Shown here piece after piece: positions 51,410 to 59,629 of a DNA stretch of 64,000 nucleotides. The notes beneath the pieces are model-generated. The model did not search any database. It saw nothing but the letters and a program-made list of their open reading frames with translations, and was not told the origin of the DNA. The translations under genes and the position numbers were made by a program. Source of the stretch: Vacuolonema iberomarrocanum LEGE 07170 (GTDB taxonomy: Bacteria > Cyanobacteriota > Cyanobacteriia > Elainellales > Elainellaceae). Each line of letters begins with the position of its first letter. The stretch's first letter is position 1. The stretch spans positions 1 to 64,000 of the forward strand of contig JADEXA010000038.1 of NCBI GenBank assembly GCA_015207365.1, read 5' to 3'.

Positions 51410-53176
51410 ATGGCGCGCTTTATGGACGTGTCCTATCTCCGCAAATATCTCGGCAGCGAAGTTTCGGCTCAGCAACGTTACCTGTGGCTCGGTCTTAGCT
51501 TGCTCGTCTCGCTCAGCTATAGCATCCCTGTCCTGTTTCAGTCCTTCAGCTATCCGTACCTGATGCAGGATGATGCGCGTCAGCATGTCTTTTGGATGCA
51601 GCGGTTTGTCGACCCGGAACTATTCCCCAATGACTTGCTGGCAGACTATTTCCAAAGCGTTGCGCCCTGGGGTTACTCCACCCTTTACTGGCTGGCCAGC
51701 CAAATTGGTTTTGATCCAGTTGTCTTTAACAAGCTGCTACCCCCAGTCTTGTTGTTGATTACGACGGTCTACACCTTCTTGGGAGCGATGCAGTTTCTGC
51801 CATCGCCCGTCGCTGCTTTCATCTCCGCCACCTTAATCAACCAGAATCTATGGTTGCGCGATGATGTGGTGTCAGGTACCCCAGTCGCTTTTGTGTATCC
51901 TCTATTTACGGCATTTTTGTACTATATGATGCGGCGATCGCTTTTCCCCTACTTAGGGGCGATCGTGCTAATGGGCTTGTTTTACCCACAAATGGTACTG
52001 ATTTCCAGCGGCATCCTCTTCATGCGGCTGTTCACCATCAAAAATTACCGCTTGGGTCTAACATCCGCATCCGAACTCCGCTTCTATCTATTGGGCATTG
52101 CCGTTTCCGTTGGCATTATGCTGCCCTACGTTCTGGAGCCTTCGGTCTATGGCCCCATCCTGACCCGGGCTGAAGCCCAGGACATGGCCACATTAGGTAA
52201 CAGAGGATGGTCACGCTTTTTTCGCAACCACTTTACGCGATTCTGGGCCTGTGGCAAACGGAGTGGGTTCCTACCGCCGGAATGGTGTGATATCTCCTTT
52301 GCCCTCCCCCAGTTGGGGCTGGGCCTGATGCTGCCCCTCGTGATTTGGGGACGCCAACGCTTTACCCTGGCACAACGGGTCAGCCCCGAAGCCTTAGTTG
52401 TTCCACAAGCTCTGATTGTCTCCTTGTGCTGGTTCTTTGTTGCCCACGCGCTGGTTTTTCGGCTGCACTTGCCAAATCGCTATGGCGAACACAGCATTCG
52501 GATTGTGATGGCGGTTTCGGCGGGGGTTGCCCTAGTCATTGCCTGGGATCGGGTAATGAAATGGCTAGTCAATCGGCAATCGATCGCCCAATCTTTGCGT
52601 GCTTTTGCAGCGCTCGCAGGGGCGAGCTGCGCCCTGACCATACTGTTGGTGAACCCATACCAACTGGAGTTTGACCGAGAGAACTTTCCGATCGATCGCT
52701 ACGCCAAAGGGATCTATCCCGAGGTGTATGAGTACCTGTCGGCACAGCCCAAAGATATTTTGGTGGCCTCTCTCAGCCCTGAGGTCAACAACTTACCCAG
52801 TTTCGCCAAACGCTCGGTGCTGGTTGGTGGGGGTGGCTTCGTTTTACCCTATCACACCGGATATTTCCAACAAGTCGAAGAACGGCTCTTGGAAAACATT
52901 TCGGCGCAATATGCACCCCAATTGGATGGACTCAAGCAGTTTATTGAAAAATACGGGGTCGATTACTGGCTCATCGATCACAACTTCACTGATTTGACTT
53001 ACTTGAGCGAAGATGTCTTCTTCCAATTCCCCATCATGCGCGATCGCCTCATACAACGCCTCGGTGAGGGGCGACTCCCAGCATTAGCGAGAGTTGCACC
53101 CAACTGTGTCGTCGTTGAAGTTGACAACGTAAAGCCGGTGAAGCTGCTTGATGCGGCTTGTATTTTGGAGCAGTAG
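51410..53176 (+). CDS. Large polytopic membrane protein, possibly GT-C type glycosyltransferase
   Basis: About 588 residues. Ten or more hydrophobic helices between residues 20 and 430 (YLWLGLSLLVSLSYSIPVLF, LLPPVLLLITTVYTFLGAMQF, LIVSLCWFFVAHALVF, AFAALAGASCALTILLV), then a soluble C-terminal domain (YEYLSAQPKDILVASLSPEV, YGVDYWLIDHNF). The first periplasmic loop has QDDARQH, similar to the acidic DD/DE motif of GT-C enzymes that use lipid-linked sugars. Family not otherwise recognised. ATG at 51410; a GTG at 51371 adds 13 codons. No gene is seen from 51112 to 51409. Confidence 0.65.
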   Translation: MARFMDVSYLRKYLGSEVSAQQRYLWLGLSLLVSLSYSIPVLFQSFSYPYLMQDDARQHVFWMQRFVDPELFPNDLLADYFQSVAPWGYSTLYWLASQIGFDPVVFNKLLPPVLLLITTVYTFLGAMQFLPSPVAAFISATLINQNLWLRDDVVSGTPVAFVYPLFTAFLYYMMRRSLFPYLGAIVLMGLFYPQMVLISSGILFMRLFTIKNYRLGLTSASELRFYLLGIAVSVGIMLPYVLEPSVYGPILTRAEAQDMATLGNRGWSRFFRNHFTRFWACGKRSGFLPPEWCDISFALPQLGLGLMLPLVIWGRQRFTLAQRVSPEALVVPQALIVSLCWFFVAHALVFRLHLPNRYGEHSIRIVMAVSAGVALVIAWDRVMKWLVNRQSIAQSLRAFAALAGASCALTILLVNPYQLEFDRENFPIDRYAKGIYPEVYEYLSAQPKDILVASLSPEVNNLPSFAKRSVLVGGGGFVLPYHTGYFQQVEERLLENISAQYAPQLDGLKQFIEKYGVDYWLIDHNFTDLTYLSEDVFFQFPIMRDRLIQRLGEGRLPALARVAPNCVVVEVDNVKPVKLLDAACILEQ

Positions 53177-53199
53177 CACACTCAGAAACGAACCACAGA

Positions 53200-53274
53200 G
53201 ACAAGGATGATTTTTTCTGCGAAGGGGCGTACCATGCCCCTTCGCAGAAAAAATCATCCTCTCAATCAGCAATG
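53200..53274. repeat. Palindromic element, family A (partly decayed)
   Basis: CACAGAGACAAGGATGATTT, perfect stem TTTTTTCTGCGAAGGGG / CCCCTTCGCAGAAAAAA, then TCAATCAGCAATGTCC. One end has lost the GGTTGCAGAATCC sequence and no duplication is visible. It lies 67 bp before a younger copy. Confidence 0.75.
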
Positions 53275-53340
53275 TCCAATTTTTTGAGTAGACGAGTATG
53301 GCTAAACCCTCTGCCTTAGTCGTCAAGACTCCTTGAATGG

Positions 53341-53427
53341 GGTTGCAGAATCCAGGGATGATTTTTTGAGAAGGAGCGCGTAATACGCGCTCCTTCTCAA
53401 AAAATCATCCCCAAAATCACCAATGCC
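53341..53427. mobile_element. MITE family A copy (87 bp) with 10-bp target duplication
   Basis: GGTTGCAGAATCCAGGGATG and CATCCCCAAAATCACCAATG plus CC form the ends; stem TTTTTTGAGAAGGAGCGCG / CGCGCTCCTTCTCAAAAAA. CCTTGAATGG occurs directly before (53331-53340) and after (53428-53437). The right duplication abuts the stop codon of the metal-chaperone gene, so this element may now end its transcript. Confidence 0.92.
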
Positions 53428-53437
53428 CCTTGAATGG

Positions 53438-53632
53438 CTAAGCGATGGAATAGCCTGCGGTGGTGATCGCTTCTTTGACCGATGCTTCAGGAATCGTGGT
53501 TTCGATTTCGACATGCTTTGTCTCGGTGTCGGCAGAGACCTTAGCGGATGGATCGAGCGCTACCACAGCCTTAGAAATGGTATCGGCACAGGCAGAGCAG
53601 GCCATATCGGGAACCGTTAGTTCATACTTCAT
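53438..53632 (-). CDS. Heavy-metal-associated (HMA) domain metallochaperone
   Basis: 64-residue ferredoxin-like HMA protein. The metal-binding loop is DMACSACADTI (Cys12, Cys15), followed by strands and helices VSADTETKHVEIETTIPE and VKEAITTAGYSIA. Comparable to Atx1/CopZ copper chaperones and to cyanobacterial ScAtx1, which deliver Cu(I) to thylakoid ATPases. The first residue of the usual MxCxxC is present as M-A-C-x-x-C, and the tyrosine near the C-terminus that is usual for cyanobacterial Atx1 is seen in AGYSIA. Metal preference is inferred. Monocistronic, ending at a MITE. Confidence 0.9.
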   Translation of the reverse strand: MKYELTVPDMACSACADTISKAVVALDPSAKVSADTETKHVEIETTIPEASVKEAITTAGYSIA

Positions 53633-53763
53633 TATCGTCTCTCCGCAAAACTGGAATGGGGAATGGACGCGGTGCGTTGCAGAATTACTGTCATGGTAAA
53701 GCTTCCAGTTGGCAAGAGGGTCAAGTACTCAGCATAAATCTCGGAAATTTTCGTAATATGTCC

Positions 53764-54408
53764 CTATTCCTCTGCACTTGGCACTTCTTCCACCTCTTCC
53801 TCGGGCGTGTCGGTCGCCGCTTCGGCTTCACCTTCAGTTGGCTCAGCCGCCTCTTCCTCTTCTGGTAGCCAGTCCTCTAGCGGGCGATTGATTGCGGTCT
53901 CAAAGTCAGCAGGGACGAGCAGCACATCAATTTCTTCGGCGGCTTCGGCGGCTTCGGAAGCTGGATCGACCTGGGCATAGAGGCGGCTCTGGTCAAAGTT
54001 GAAGGTGCCGAGGACGAGTTGATGGGTACTGCCATCTTCGAGGGTGATATTGACGGTGGCAAAGGGGCGATCGAGCCCGTAGGTGGAAATGTCATCGGGA
54101 GTGGTGGAAAGGGTTTGATTGCTGGAAGACGTTGCCAGCAGATTGGCGAGAAACGCGACCGTGGCGTCATTGGCGATCGCCTCTTCGGGTTCTGTGATCA
54201 GCCAGATGCCGTTTTCATCCTTCTCGAAGGCAAAGTCACGAGCCACCGTGTCGATGTCTAGAGCCTGAATATCCCGCTCTTCGAAGGCGAACAGATTGGT
54301 GGTGGTGTCGGAGGTGGTCGCATCGTTGGGCGATCGCGTCAGTAGCACCGCACCCCCGAGGACGAACGCAGTGAGGACGAGTAGGATGTTTTGGCGTTTG
54401 AGTTGCAT
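53764..54408 (-). CDS. DUF4340 domain-containing protein of the Gld-type ABC operon
   Basis: 214 residues. One N-terminal membrane helix (NILLVLTAFVLGGAVLL) then an extracytoplasmic DUF4340 domain with two repeats of a beta-rich unit (FEERDIQALDIDTVARDFAF, YGLDRPFATVNITLEDGSTH, LVLGTFNFDQSRLYAQVDP) and a long acidic tail rich in Glu. DUF4340 proteins go with GldG-type ABC transporter subunits. Last gene of a four-gene minus operon. The ATG at 54408 is chosen since the earlier frame runs through the tandem-repeat DNA. The transported substrate is unknown. Confidence 0.85.
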   Translation of the reverse strand: MQLKRQNILLVLTAFVLGGAVLLTRSPNDATTSDTTTNLFAFEERDIQALDIDTVARDFAFEKDENGIWLITEPEEAIANDATVAFLANLLATSSSNQTLSTTPDDISTYGLDRPFATVNITLEDGSTHQLVLGTFNFDQSRLYAQVDPASEAAEAAEEIDVLLVPADFETAINRPLEDWLPEEEEAAEPTEGEAEAATDTPEEEVEEVPSAEE

Positions 54409-54470
54409 CGACTTTGTACTACGTGAGTGAACCACAGAGAGATGAAATGCGCAAGGGGAGGGGAATTTGG

Positions 54471-54576
54471 GGGTGGATGAATGGATGAGAGAGAGGGAGT
54501 AAAGCTTGAAGATTACGGAACGCGATTCCACCCATCTATCCATCTATCCATCTATCCATCCACCCATCCACCCATT
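54471..54576. repeat. Microsatellite-like inverted repeat between two operon genes
   Basis: GGGTGGATGAATGGATGAGA (54471-54490) faces an array of CATCTATC units (three tandem copies at 54533-54556) that ends CATCCACCC. The two sides can pair into a long imperfect hairpin of about 20 bp with a 40-nt loop. It lies between the GldG-like and DUF4340 genes. Confidence 0.75.
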
Positions 54577-54591
54577 GCCCTGATCCAATCC

Positions 54592-56259
54592 TCATCGGCG
54601 TCGCCACCAGCTGGCGATGGCTAGCCCCAGACCGAGGGCAGGGAGAAGACCCATGGCGGCGATCGCCAGACCGATTTGTTGAATGGGGGAGAGGAGAATG
54701 CGACGGTTCGTGGGTTCGGCGGCTCGGATGGCGAGGCTAGCAGTTTCGTCTTGGCTGAGCCAGTTGATGGCGTTGAGGAAAACATCCCGATTGAGTTGCT
54801 GACTGATGATGCCATCGGTGATGAAGCTGGAGTTACCAATGACCACCATGCGGGCTTCGGGGGGAAGGGCAGTAGCTTCAGGCGTTTCCGCGTCTGCTTC
54901 GGATGTTTCCGCTGGGGTTTCAGGGTTTTCCTCCGCTTCAGAGGTCTCTTCCTCGGCGTCCCCGGTTGTTGCCTCGGCGTCAGGTGCTTCCTCGGTGGTG
55001 TCGGGAGCGTCCTCTACTTCTGCGGGACGACTGAGAACCGCGCCCAGCACAAAGTTACCCTCGGGATCATTGTCACCAGGAGGAAGCAAGGTGCCATCAT
55101 CACCAATCTCCCGCGCCTGGGTTTGAGCGGAGGTAACCAGCAACGGGAGCGCCTGAACCTCGTCAGTTTCAGTCAGTTGCAGAGGGCGAGACAGGGGATA
55201 GAAGGAAATGCCATTGAGCAATTCTTGGGTAATAGGATGCTGCCCGTACTGGGTGATGAAGGTGATGATGCCGTCATTGCCAGCGGCGGGTTCGAAGAGA
55301 ACGCGATCGCTCACCTCGACGCCCCAATCCGCCAGAAACTCATCCAATTCCGGCTCATTCAAAGGGTCGAGGAGCAGCAGTAAGCCACTTTCTCCTTGCA
55401 TGTAGGTTTCCAGAGCGGTCAGTTCTTCATCCAACAGTGGGCGCTGTGGCCCCGCTAGCACGACAACATCCGCATCCTCGGGAACTTCTGGACTGTTTGC
55501 TAGATTGAGCGGTTCAACAACCAGATTCTCATTCTGAAGATTTTGCACAGCCTCGGCCAAGCCACCCTCCCCCTCTTGCAGCAACCGTTCACCATGACCC
55601 TGCACAAAGTAAATGGTGATCTGGCGATCGCTCGTCAGTTGTACCAAGGCATTGGTCAATCGGGGTTCCGTCAATCGCAAGTCGGGCGACACCGTTTGCA
55701 CCAGTTGCCGCTGTTCTCCTTGCTCCACGTAAACTTCCCCAAGCCGTCGCACTCCAAATTGCTGGGTCACGCCCGGCTCGGCCTGCGGGTCAATGTAGCG
55801 ATAGGTGAAGTTGTCGGGGTTCAATTCTTCGTAGTCGTTTAGTAGTTCCTCGTCCCGTGGATTGGGCAGCGGGTCGAACAGGTACACCTCCACAGGCTCC
55901 TGCAATCCCTCCACAACTTCTCGGGTTTGGGGCGAGAGAGTAAAGATTTGATTCTCGGTGAGGTCAACACTGGTGTTGTAGCGGTCAGCCAGGAGGTTAA
56001 TCAGCACAACGATAATCAGCACCGCAAGGGTCGCAATCACCGCATTGGTGCCATCTTGGGCGGAGCGATCGCTCCAAACGTTGCGCAGCTCATTGCTTTG
56101 GATGGCCAGCCATGCCAGCACAATCACGATACCCCCCAGAATCAGGGCGAAGGGCAAGATGCCCCAAGTTCCCGAAACACCTCCTACCGTTAGCCCCATG
56201 GCCAGCAGAAAGGGGCCAAACCAGAACAGATAATTTGTGTAGCGTTGCCAGGTTTTCAT
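54592..56259 (-). CDS. GldG-like ABC transporter auxiliary/permease subunit
   Basis: 555 residues. Two N-terminal helices (FWFGPFLLAMGLTVGGV, LPFALILGGIVIVLAWLAIQ) and a third near residue 80 precede a large periplasmic domain. That domain holds YNTSVDLTENQIFTLSPQTR, DNFTYRYIDPQAEPGVTQQF and ITIYFVQGHGERLLQEGEGG, which are the GldG/DUF4350 signature. An acidic low-complexity insert of about 70 residues (Glu/Ala/Thr-rich) lies near 400-470, followed by MVVIGNSSFITDGIISQQL and a C-terminal helix. Sits between the permease (100 bp upstream) and the DUF4340 gene. In Bacteroidetes GldAFG supports gliding; the role in cyanobacteria is not known. Confidence 0.88.
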   Translation of the reverse strand: MKTWQRYTNYLFWFGPFLLAMGLTVGGVSGTWGILPFALILGGIVIVLAWLAIQSNELRNVWSDRSAQDGTNAVIATLAVLIIVVLINLLADRYNTSVDLTENQIFTLSPQTREVVEGLQEPVEVYLFDPLPNPRDEELLNDYEELNPDNFTYRYIDPQAEPGVTQQFGVRRLGEVYVEQGEQRQLVQTVSPDLRLTEPRLTNALVQLTSDRQITIYFVQGHGERLLQEGEGGLAEAVQNLQNENLVVEPLNLANSPEVPEDADVVVLAGPQRPLLDEELTALETYMQGESGLLLLLDPLNEPELDEFLADWGVEVSDRVLFEPAAGNDGIITFITQYGQHPITQELLNGISFYPLSRPLQLTETDEVQALPLLVTSAQTQAREIGDDGTLLPPGDNDPEGNFVLGAVLSRPAEVEDAPDTTEEAPDAEATTGDAEEETSEAEENPETPAETSEADAETPEATALPPEARMVVIGNSSFITDGIISQQLNRDVFLNAINWLSQDETASLAIRAAEPTNRRILLSPIQQIGLAIAAMGLLPALGLGLAIASWWRRR

Positions 56260-56358
56260 GATTGGGATGTAGGGGGAATGGGCAAGCGACGGTCAGTTTT
56301 GGATTTTAGATTTCATCTTGAGCACAGTCGCATACCTTGGGCTAGGTTGTCCGCTGCT

Positions 56359-57159
56359 TCAGGAGCGTTGATGGCGAAAGGCTTCGATGGACTGTGCGGT
56401 GAGCAAAATGCCGAGGACAATGTAGCTACAAAACAGAACAATGCTGCTGGTATTGAACTGTCCTCGAATCAGATCGTTGTAGTGCTGGATTAGGGAGAAG
56501 TTGCCGAGGGCATCGGCGATCGGCCCGGCCAGGCTGTTGGCGATCAAATCCGTTACCCACAGCAGCAACGTCAGGGCGAAAGTCAGCACCGCCGCCAGGA
56601 TAGTGCTATCGGTGAGGGAGGAGATGAACATGCCCAAGGACAACACGCTAGCGGCCATCAAAATCAGCCCCACATGCCCCAGCAGCAGCACTTGATAGGA
56701 CGCGGGCGGATTGGACGCACTGAAGGCCACTACTTCGTACACTAACAACGGCAACGTCATGGTGAAGAAGAAAGTGACAACCCCCAGCAACTTGCCCATC
56801 GCAACCACCCAGTTTGTCACGGGAGAAGTAGCCAGGAGTTCTAAGGTGCCGCGCTTTCGTTCTTCGGTGTACAGTCCCATCGACAGCATGGGCAGCAAGA
56901 AGAGAGACAGAGAGCCGATCAAGTTCAGAAAAATGCCCTGGAATTGGTAGGGCACATCGATAGGCGGCTCCGTAATGCCCGCCTGGTCGCGGAGAGACAC
57001 TTGCGCAATAACCCCATCGGGGCCAAGCAGAATCACCACGAAGAAGAAGCCGCTGAGTAACCAGAAGATCGCGGCGATCGCATAGAAAAACGGCGAAGCA
57101 AAATAACTCTGCAACTCCCGCCGATAAATAGCAATCAGATTGCTCCAAAGGATTTGCAT
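56359..57159 (-). CDS. GldF-like ABC-2 permease
   Basis: 266 residues with six membrane helices: YAIAAIFWLLSGFFFVVILL, LIGSLSLFLLPMLSMGLY, LLGVVTFFFTMTLPLLVYEV, VLLLGHVGLILMAASVLSLG, ILAAVLTFALTLLLWVTDLI and VLFCSYIVLGILLTAQ. The EERKRGTLELLATSPV motif after the second helix is the ABC-2 coupling segment. Start codon overlaps the ATPase stop by one base (TAATG), so translation is coupled. Forms the transporter with the ATPase and the GldG-like protein. Confidence 0.92.
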   Translation of the reverse strand: MQILWSNLIAIYRRELQSYFASPFFYAIAAIFWLLSGFFFVVILLGPDGVIAQVSLRDQAGITEPPIDVPYQFQGIFLNLIGSLSLFLLPMLSMGLYTEERKRGTLELLATSPVTNWVVAMGKLLGVVTFFFTMTLPLLVYEVVAFSASNPPASYQVLLLGHVGLILMAASVLSLGMFISSLTDSTILAAVLTFALTLLLWVTDLIANSLAGPIADALGNFSLIQHYNDLIRGQFNTSSIVLFCSYIVLGILLTAQSIEAFRHQRS

Positions 57160-58229
57160 TAGCTCTCCTCCTGGTCGGATGAATGATGGGTGCCGTTGGT
57201 GTCGTTTTCGGCAACGGGCTCAGGGGGGGCGGCGGTCGCGTCAGACGCCGTGGCCGCCTTGTCCATCGGGGGGTCAGCGTCGGCTTCTTGGGTCGTCAGT
57301 TCTAGGAACACTTCCTCCAGACTGAGGCGGATGCGCCGCATTTCGTACAGCCCCACGCCAGAGCCCACAATCGTCGCGGCGATCGCTTGTCCTGGATCGC
57401 GATCGCCCTGGGTCATCACCCGCAGACGCCTATGTCCTTCTGCCAGGTCGCCACCCGATTCCGATAATGCCTCGATCGAGCGTACCTCTGGCAACTGCTG
57501 CAACATCGGCTCCACCGCAGCCATATCGCCAGCAATCTCGACCTCATAGCCCTGCCCGCCTCGCAGACCAGCCATCAAATGGTCAGGGGAATCCGTCGCC
57601 ACGACCCGCCCTTTGTTGATGATGGCGACCCGACTACAGGTCATACTCACTTCCGGCAGGATATGGGTGGAAAGAATAATGGTGTGGTCACCCGCCAAAC
57701 TCTTGATCAGGTTGCGTACATCAATAATTTGCCGAGGGTCTAAACCAACGGTCGGCTCATCCAAAATAATGACCGGGGGATCATGCACCAACGCTTGAGC
57801 AATACCCACTCGCTGCCGAAACCCCTTCGATAGCTTGCGGATCAGCACATCTCGCTTTTCTTCCAGGTTGCAGCGCTCAATTGCCGCCGCCACCCGAGAC
57901 GCGCGATCGCCCGCCGCCACGCCCTTCAACCGCGCCACAAACCATAGAAACCCTTCTACCGTCATATCCGGGTAAAGAGGAGGCGATTCGGGCAGGTAGC
58001 CAATGTTCTGGCGCACCGCCATCGAGTTTTCATGCACATCAAACCCAGCAATCCGTGCTGTGCCTCGACTGGCAGGCAGGTATCCCGCCAAAATCCGCAT
58101 CGTCGTTGTTTTTCCCGCCCCATTCGGCCCTAGGAAACCCAGAATTTCCCCGGCTTCCACCGAAAACGTGACATCTTCCACGGCCAGTGTTGAGCCGTAG
58201 GTCTTGCTGAGATGGTCGGCTTCAATCAT
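57159..58229 (-). CDS. GldA-like ABC transporter ATPase
   Basis: 356 residues, first gene of the minus operon. Walker A GPNGAGKTTTMRILAGY, Q loop YLPESPPLYPDMT, signature KLSKGFRQRVGIAQ, Walker B VIILDEPTVGLD and the switch His in ILSTHILPEV are complete. The C-terminal regulatory part includes RLSLEEVFLELTTQE, then a Pro/Ala/Asp-rich tail of about 40 residues ending in HHSSDQEES. Energises the GldF/GldG-like membrane parts encoded just downstream. Substrate unknown. Confidence 0.92.
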   Translation of the reverse strand: MIEADHLSKTYGSTLAVEDVTFSVEAGEILGFLGPNGAGKTTTMRILAGYLPASRGTARIAGFDVHENSMAVRQNIGYLPESPPLYPDMTVEGFLWFVARLKGVAAGDRASRVAAAIERCNLEEKRDVLIRKLSKGFRQRVGIAQALVHDPPVIILDEPTVGLDPRQIIDVRNLIKSLAGDHTIILSTHILPEVSMTCSRVAIINKGRVVATDSPDHLMAGLRGGQGYEVEIAGDMAAVEPMLQQLPEVRSIEALSESGGDLAEGHRRLRVMTQGDRDPGQAIAATIVGSGVGLYEMRRIRLSLEEVFLELTTQEADADPPMDKAATASDATAAPPEPVAENDTNGTHHSSDQEES

Positions 58230-58350
58230 AGGAAGACAGGATAAAAGGACAAATTACAGGAAAATCAAGGAAAAACGCAGAGGACGCCAGCGAGTATTGT
58301 AGCCAAACTGACTACACCTTGTGGCAGTATTCTCAATTGATTGAAATTTC

Positions 58351-58399
58351 TGAGGAATGGCGAGGGGAAGAGCCGTGACCCTTCCCCTCGCCATTCTCA
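58351..58399. terminator. Perfect 19-bp hairpin
   Basis: TGAGGAATGGCGAGGGGAAG and CTTCCCCTCGCCATTCTCA pair with one bulge around AGCCGTGACC. It lies between the 47-aa gene and the Gld-type ABC operon, both on the minus strand. No T-run follows on the minus strand (it reads CAGAAATTTC), so a terminator or another palindromic element are both possible. Confidence 0.55.
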
Positions 58400-58454
58400 A
58401 GTTCCGTAATCGCGCCGGGAGACCTCACTACAGCCCCGATCGCGCAACCAACCC

Positions 58455-58598
58455 CTATCCCCTTGTGCGGTTCACATGGTCCATCACCTGCTGCTTCCGA
58501 TCTGGAGAGGTCGGTTGGGGCGATCGCTTGATAAAGTCGCCAGTACTGCGAGCCAGGTGCTCCATAATCCGCTTCTTACGATCATCCATCTCTGCCAT
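58455..58598 (-). CDS. Conserved small cyanobacterial protein, 47 aa
   Basis: Translation: MAEMDDRKKRIMEHLARSTG, DFIKRSPQPTSPDRKQQVMD and HVNRTRG. It has two copies of one motif, DRKKRIMEHLARSTG and DRKQQVMDHVNRTRG, each a likely short amphipathic helix rich in Arg/Lys. Small proteins with this doubled RKxxIMxHIxRT pattern occur in other cyanobacteria as unnamed genes. A GGAGGAATCAAT sequence precedes the ATG on the minus strand, an excellent ribosome site. Function unknown; basic doubled helices could bind RNA or a membrane. Confidence 0.75.
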   Translation of the reverse strand: MAEMDDRKKRIMEHLARSTGDFIKRSPQPTSPDRKQQVMDHVNRTRG

Positions 58599-58677
58599 CG
58601 ATTGATTCCTCCACTGCGTGATAACGGACTGTTACATTATCAAATCTTATGGCAGGCGATCGCCTTCTGCAGGAGTA

Positions 58678-59013
58678 CTACCACACAACTAAGTCAACCA
58701 AAGTTGAAAATAGATTGCCAGCAACCAAGATCTCGTTGGCTAACACTGAGGAAAATTCAGCAATAGTCGCCGATAATACCAATCCTCTTGCTTCCATCTG
58801 AGCTAAATTACCGCTCAATTGAATTGGCACGGTCTGCTCTTCCCAAACTGCGCCTAATTGTAGACCGATTTCGTACGGCAGCACGTTGACGCTTGCACCA
58901 GTATCCAGCAAAGCCATACTCTCTACTGACTGACCTCTGTAAGTCAGTTTTACTGGTAAGTAGGTGGGACGAATCAAATGCAAGATGGGTAGAGTATCTA
59001 CAACTACTGTCAA
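58678..59013 (-). CDS. Retropepsin-like aspartyl protease, small single-domain
   Basis: 111 residues. The active-site segment ALLDTGASVNVLPYEIGLQL has the Asp-Thr-Gly triad with Asp37, followed by VPIQLSGNLAQMEARGLVL as the flap region. One lobe only, so it should work as a dimer like retroviral proteases. Family members I know end with a WxQ...LGQxNFFxEFDV block; here the end is ILVAGNLFSTLVDLVVW, so the C-terminus is short or altered. Start is TTG at 59013. It lies 129 bp downstream of an 86-aa gene on the same strand, an arrangement seen in cyanobacteria. Function unknown. Confidence 0.75.
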   Translation of the reverse strand: MTVVVDTLPILHLIRPTYLPVKLTYRGQSVESMALLDTGASVNVLPYEIGLQLGAVWEEQTVPIQLSGNLAQMEARGLVLSATIAEFSSVLANEILVAGNLFSTLVDLVVW

Positions 59014-59142
59014 TCAGGGCTTCTGGCGATTATGAAGAAGCCGCATCATCTTATAAATGATTGAGTCTTCCTACTTAGGTACGGCATTGTGCTGGACAAG
59101 CCTACACTGTTGGTGCGCTCGATAAAAGGAAAACGCTGACCA

Positions 59143-59403
59143 TTAAGCACGGTTCTCCTGCTGTGCTTCTACAAGAAGATCTGAGAGGACTTGAGCCGCT
59201 CCATGAGCATCATAGGGCGACCACATAACTGCCTCAGTAGATTCCAACTGTTTCAGTAGCAAGTCTTCTTGAGACTTATTCTCTGCCGTTTGCAACTCAC
59301 ACCCTTCTTCTTTCGCCACTGCTAGCAAAAGGAAGTGAATGAGACGTAACTTATCCTGATGAGAGAGCTGACTAACAACAGGCAGCAATTCAGGGAATGA
59401 CAT
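59143..59403 (-). CDS. 86-aa partner of the retropepsin-like gene
   Basis: Acidic, mostly helical protein: MSFPELLPVVSQLSHQDKLR, LIHFLLLAVAKEEGCELQTA, then MWSPYDAHGAAQVLSDLLVE. The LSHQDKLRLIHFL helix plus a WSPYDA segment is the pattern of cyanobacterial small proteins that precede retropepsin-like genes. The layout (small acidic protein first, small protease second) resembles a toxin-antitoxin cassette, but no toxicity has been shown to my knowledge. ATG start at 59403. Confidence 0.7.
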   Translation of the reverse strand: MSFPELLPVVSQLSHQDKLRLIHFLLLAVAKEEGCELQTAENKSQEDLLLKQLESTEAVMWSPYDAHGAAQVLSDLLVEAQQENRA

Positions 59404-59629
59404 AGGCTTTTAGTAGGATATCTACATTACTAGAGTAGCTGAAGTAGCAAAACGTGAATGGCACTAAATTACGGTTTCATTCAGACTTCGGTTCATTTTA
59501 TGAAGCCATTAGATAGGTCGGTGGCCGTAATCAAACACGCTCCAGGTAGGTTGTGGTTGAGGAACAAAACCCAACGCTGCCATCAGTTCGTCTCTCAACT
59601 GCTTGCCAACACACTGTTGAATTATCAGG

